This document shows, piece after piece, positions 5,886-7,501 of a stretch of 7,501 bases of DNA. Made by a program: the position numbers and the translations under genes. The stretch's first letter is position 1, and every line of letters begins with the position of its first letter. The notes below the pieces were generated by a model, which was given only the letters and a program-made list of their open reading frames with translations, searched no databases and was not told the DNA's origin. Source of the stretch: an uncultured Clostridia bacterium (GTDB taxonomy: Bacteria > Bacillota > Clostridia > Christensenellales > DTU072); assembly GCA_934296355.1 (NCBI GenBank), contig CAKRAY010000069.1, positions 1-7,501 of the forward strand, in the 5' to 3' direction.

Positions 5886-6971
5886 ATGAAAAAAATTATA
5901 GTACCCGATTATTATAAAGATTTTCATTGTAAATGCGGCGCGTGCCGAAAGTGTTGTTGCGAGGGGTGGGGAATTACGCTTTCTTATAAAGAGTATTGCG
6001 CGTTGCTCGGTATCGACTGTTCTCGTGAGTTACGAAGAAAACTCGATTGCGCGTTCTTTGTTCTTCCCGACGCCGATAACAAGCGCTACGCGGAGATGAA
6101 ACAATCGTTTACCGGCGATTGTCCGTTAAGGCGGTCCGACGGCTTATGCGCGTTGCAATGCGAATGTGGGGAGGAAGTTTTGCCGGCTATATGCAAGTTG
6201 TATCCGAGGAACGTCGTTTTCTGCGCGTTGAACGAGGGTTCGTGCGCGAACAGTTGCGAGCGCGTGGCTGAAATGCTTTACAGAGAGAAAAAGATAACGT
6301 TCGAAGAAATAGAGGACGAGTATTTCTCTTACGCGCCGAAAGACGATAACGAAGAGCGCAAAGATAGATTTTTACAAGAGCGAGCGATAGAGATTTTGCA
6401 AGACCGCTCTAAGCCGCTTAATTTGCGATTTATCGAGATAGGCAATTTGCTTAATTACGAGAATTCGACGGTTAAGGTATCCGAAGTGGATATTTTCGAA
6501 ACCTTATTTAGTTTTATCAAGGCGTTGGAAGAATATAGCCCGAGTTTTTCGGAGTGCGCCGTTTTTGCCGAAGAGGATATAAAAATCCTTAACTGCGGCA
6601 TAGAAAAACCGTTTATAGAAAGAAGATATAAAGAAGCGAGAAAGGTGTTTTACGAACGGTTTCCGCTCGTCGATTGTTTCTTTGAAAACTTATTCGTCAA
6701 CCATTTGATTTTTACGCGGTTTCCGTATTCGCAAAAGCGTGAAAGCATTTTCGAGGAGTACGCAGAGTTATGCGGAACTTACGTCGTTACCAAGTTCGTG
6801 GCGATAGCGTACACGGAACGACAAGGAACGTTCGACGATTTAATCGACTGCGTGAGCGCGCTGTTCCGTTGTTTCGAACACTCCGACGCGGGCGGCGTCA
6901 TACGCTCGGTATTAACGCGTTCAGGTAAACTCGGTTATCCCTATATCGCCAATATGCTCGCGGAGTTTTAA
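5886..6971 (+). CDS. FliB-like putative lysine N-methylase (CxxCxxCC family)
   Basis: The 361-residue product fits the FliB (flagellin lysine N-methylase) branch of the CxxCxxCC proteins in motif order and length. FliB methylates lysines of flagellin in Salmonella, and its conserved cysteines are linked to a metal or iron-sulfur centre. Visible motifs: an N-terminal cluster CKCGACRKCCCEGW (residues 15-28), CPLRRSDGLC (79-88), then GEEVLPAICKLYPR (95-108) equivalent to the family's GE-x-LS-x-x-C-x-x-YPR, and SCANSCERVAEMLY (119-132). The C-terminal 230 residues are less conserved and look helical. Start: GGAG (5871-5874) is 11 bases before the ATG at 5886; an in-frame TTG at 5880 is only 5 bases away and would add two residues (fMet-Ser). 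I prefer the ATG, but this is not settled. No flagellar gene is in the window, so the substrate is unknown and may be another surface protein. The gene is separate from the lipoprotein unit and overlaps the convergent gene's stop by 4 bp. Confidence 0.83.
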   Translation: MKKIIVPDYYKDFHCKCGACRKCCCEGWGITLSYKEYCALLGIDCSRELRRKLDCAFFVLPDADNKRYAEMKQSFTGDCPLRRSDGLCALQCECGEEVLPAICKLYPRNVVFCALNEGSCANSCERVAEMLYREKKITFEEIEDEYFSYAPKDDNEERKDRFLQERAIEILQDRSKPLNLRFIEIGNLLNYENSTVKVSEVDIFETLFSFIKALEEYSPSFSECAVFAEEDIKILNCGIEKPFIERRYKEARKVFYERFPLVDCFFENLFVNHLIFTRFPYSQKRESIFEEYAELCGTYVVTKFVAIAYTERQGTFDDLIDCVSALFRCFEHSDAGGVIRSVLTRSGKLGYPYIANMLAEF

Positions 6972-7501
6972 TTTTCTTCGCTTGGCTTGCGCGAGTCTTC
7001 CGTTTGTTTCTCTTCCTTGTTTACGGGCGAGTCGAAGTAAACTTTGCTTGAAAGTTTAACGAGTTTCATCGGATAAAGAACGACGAAAGCGACGGCGAAA
7101 GAAACGCTTGCTTGAACCGCGTCCATCGGTAGCGCGACCAAAGCGGAGGCTTTCGTTCCGTAAAAGAAAGTTTGACAAACGAAATATCCCGTCATCATAA
7201 AGAACGCCGAAAAGGCGAGAGCCACCGCGGACAGCGATACTTGCGCCGGGTTGTTTTTTATTTTTTTTCGGAACAACGTTACGAGCGTGCCGGCGATCAG
7301 TCCTTCCGCGCCCTTAATTACGAGCGTGTAAAGCATCGTGGCGGGGTAGACGGCGAGGTCGGCGAAGAACGAACCCAGTCCGCCGCATATCGCTCCCACA
7401 ACGGGACCGAATATCGCCGAAGAAATGAGAATAGCCGCGTCCCCGAGATTGAAGTAAAACGCCGAAGAGGAAAAGCCGCATAAAGTAAGCGCGGTGACAA
7501 T
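6968..7501 (-). CDS. ECF transporter S component, 5' end beyond the window
   Basis: The minus-strand frame is open to the right edge, giving at least 177 residues with the first part missing; a GTG at 7397-7399 lies inside the conserved core and is not the real start. The visible N-terminal part contains YFNLGDAAILI, then FGPVVGAICGGLGSFFADL and YPATMLYTLVIKGAEGLIAG. These are hallmarks of S components in the riboflavin-type/DUF1393 group of energy-coupling-factor transporters. S components are small membrane proteins that capture a vitamin or related compound and dock onto a shared EcfT-EcfA1-EcfA2 module. About five hydrophobic segments are visible, followed by a charged cytoplasmic tail (from about KEEKQTED) with no known function. 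The substrate cannot be read from the sequence. No ECF energising genes lie nearby, as expected for group II systems. The gene converges on the FliB-like gene with no terminator visible between them. Confidence 0.85.
   Translation of the reverse strand: MVTALTLCGFSSSAFYFNLGDAAILISSAIFGPVVGAICGGLGSFFADLAVYPATMLYTLVIKGAEGLIAGTLVTLFRKKIKNNPAQVSLSAVALAFSAFFMMTGYFVCQTFFYGTKASALVALPMDAVQASVSFAVAFVVLYPMKLVKLSSKVYFDSPVNKEEKQTEDSRKPSEEN

Noticed and set aside
7397..7399. GTG as the start of the ECF S component
   Set aside because: The frame stays open to 7501 and the upstream residues contain the conserved NLGD and GP motifs, so the true start is outside the window.
7172..7483. Plus-strand frame at the right end
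   Set aside because: It is an Arg/Glu-rich shadow of the ECF S-component frame, which carries clear family motifs.
1..7501. CRISPR array, tRNA, insertion sequence or phage gene
   Set aside because: I saw no regularly spaced repeats, no cloverleaf-like segments with the conserved T-arm, no transposase motifs with terminal inverted repeats, and no phage structural genes.

Overview
The window looks like a chromosomal piece from an uncultured Gram-positive anaerobe of the class Clostridia, possibly a gut Christensenellales-type lineage. The placement is inferred from gene content and style: a lipoprotein with an L-A-S-C lipobox and Gly/Ser linker, a GPH-type sugar symporter remnant, a FliB/CxxCxxCC protein, an ECF transporter S component, AT-rich intergenic DNA with sigma-A-like promoters, and Shine-Dalgarno sites of GAGG/GGAG type. 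It is not a proven identification.

Layout, left to right. Positions 1-145 hold a possible leftward promoter for a gene beyond the edge and the terminator of the first gene. A leftward gene (146-1216) encodes an unrecognised protein with one N-terminal membrane segment and a large probable extracellular domain. It is a self-contained unit with a consensus-like promoter. A 327-bp divergent intergenic region follows, carrying that promoter and a second strong promoter facing right. The rightward unit contains an internally deleted GPH/MelB-family transporter (1544-2029) and, 25 bp later, a 1234-residue lipoprotein (2055-5759). The lipoprotein alternates four Ig-like beta-sandwich units with stretches that look like parallel beta-solenoid. 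The unit ends in a strong intrinsic terminator (5797-5829). Next is an independent gene (5886-6971) for a FliB-like, cysteine-rich putative lysine N-methylase, with a 15-bp palindrome lying between its candidate -35 and -10. It converges, with a 4-bp stop-codon overlap, on a leftward ECF transporter S-component gene that runs off the right edge.

Functional picture. The theme is the cell surface: a membrane-anchored protein, a surface lipoprotein probably used in adhesion or glycan contact, a broken sugar symporter and a vitamin-type transporter subunit. The most notable points are the in-frame loss of about 300 residues from the middle of the symporter while its operon partner stays intact, the Ig/solenoid mosaic lipoprotein, and a FliB-like gene with no flagellar genes beside it. 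I see no CRISPR array, tRNA, rRNA, transposase, phage gene or recognisable defence system.
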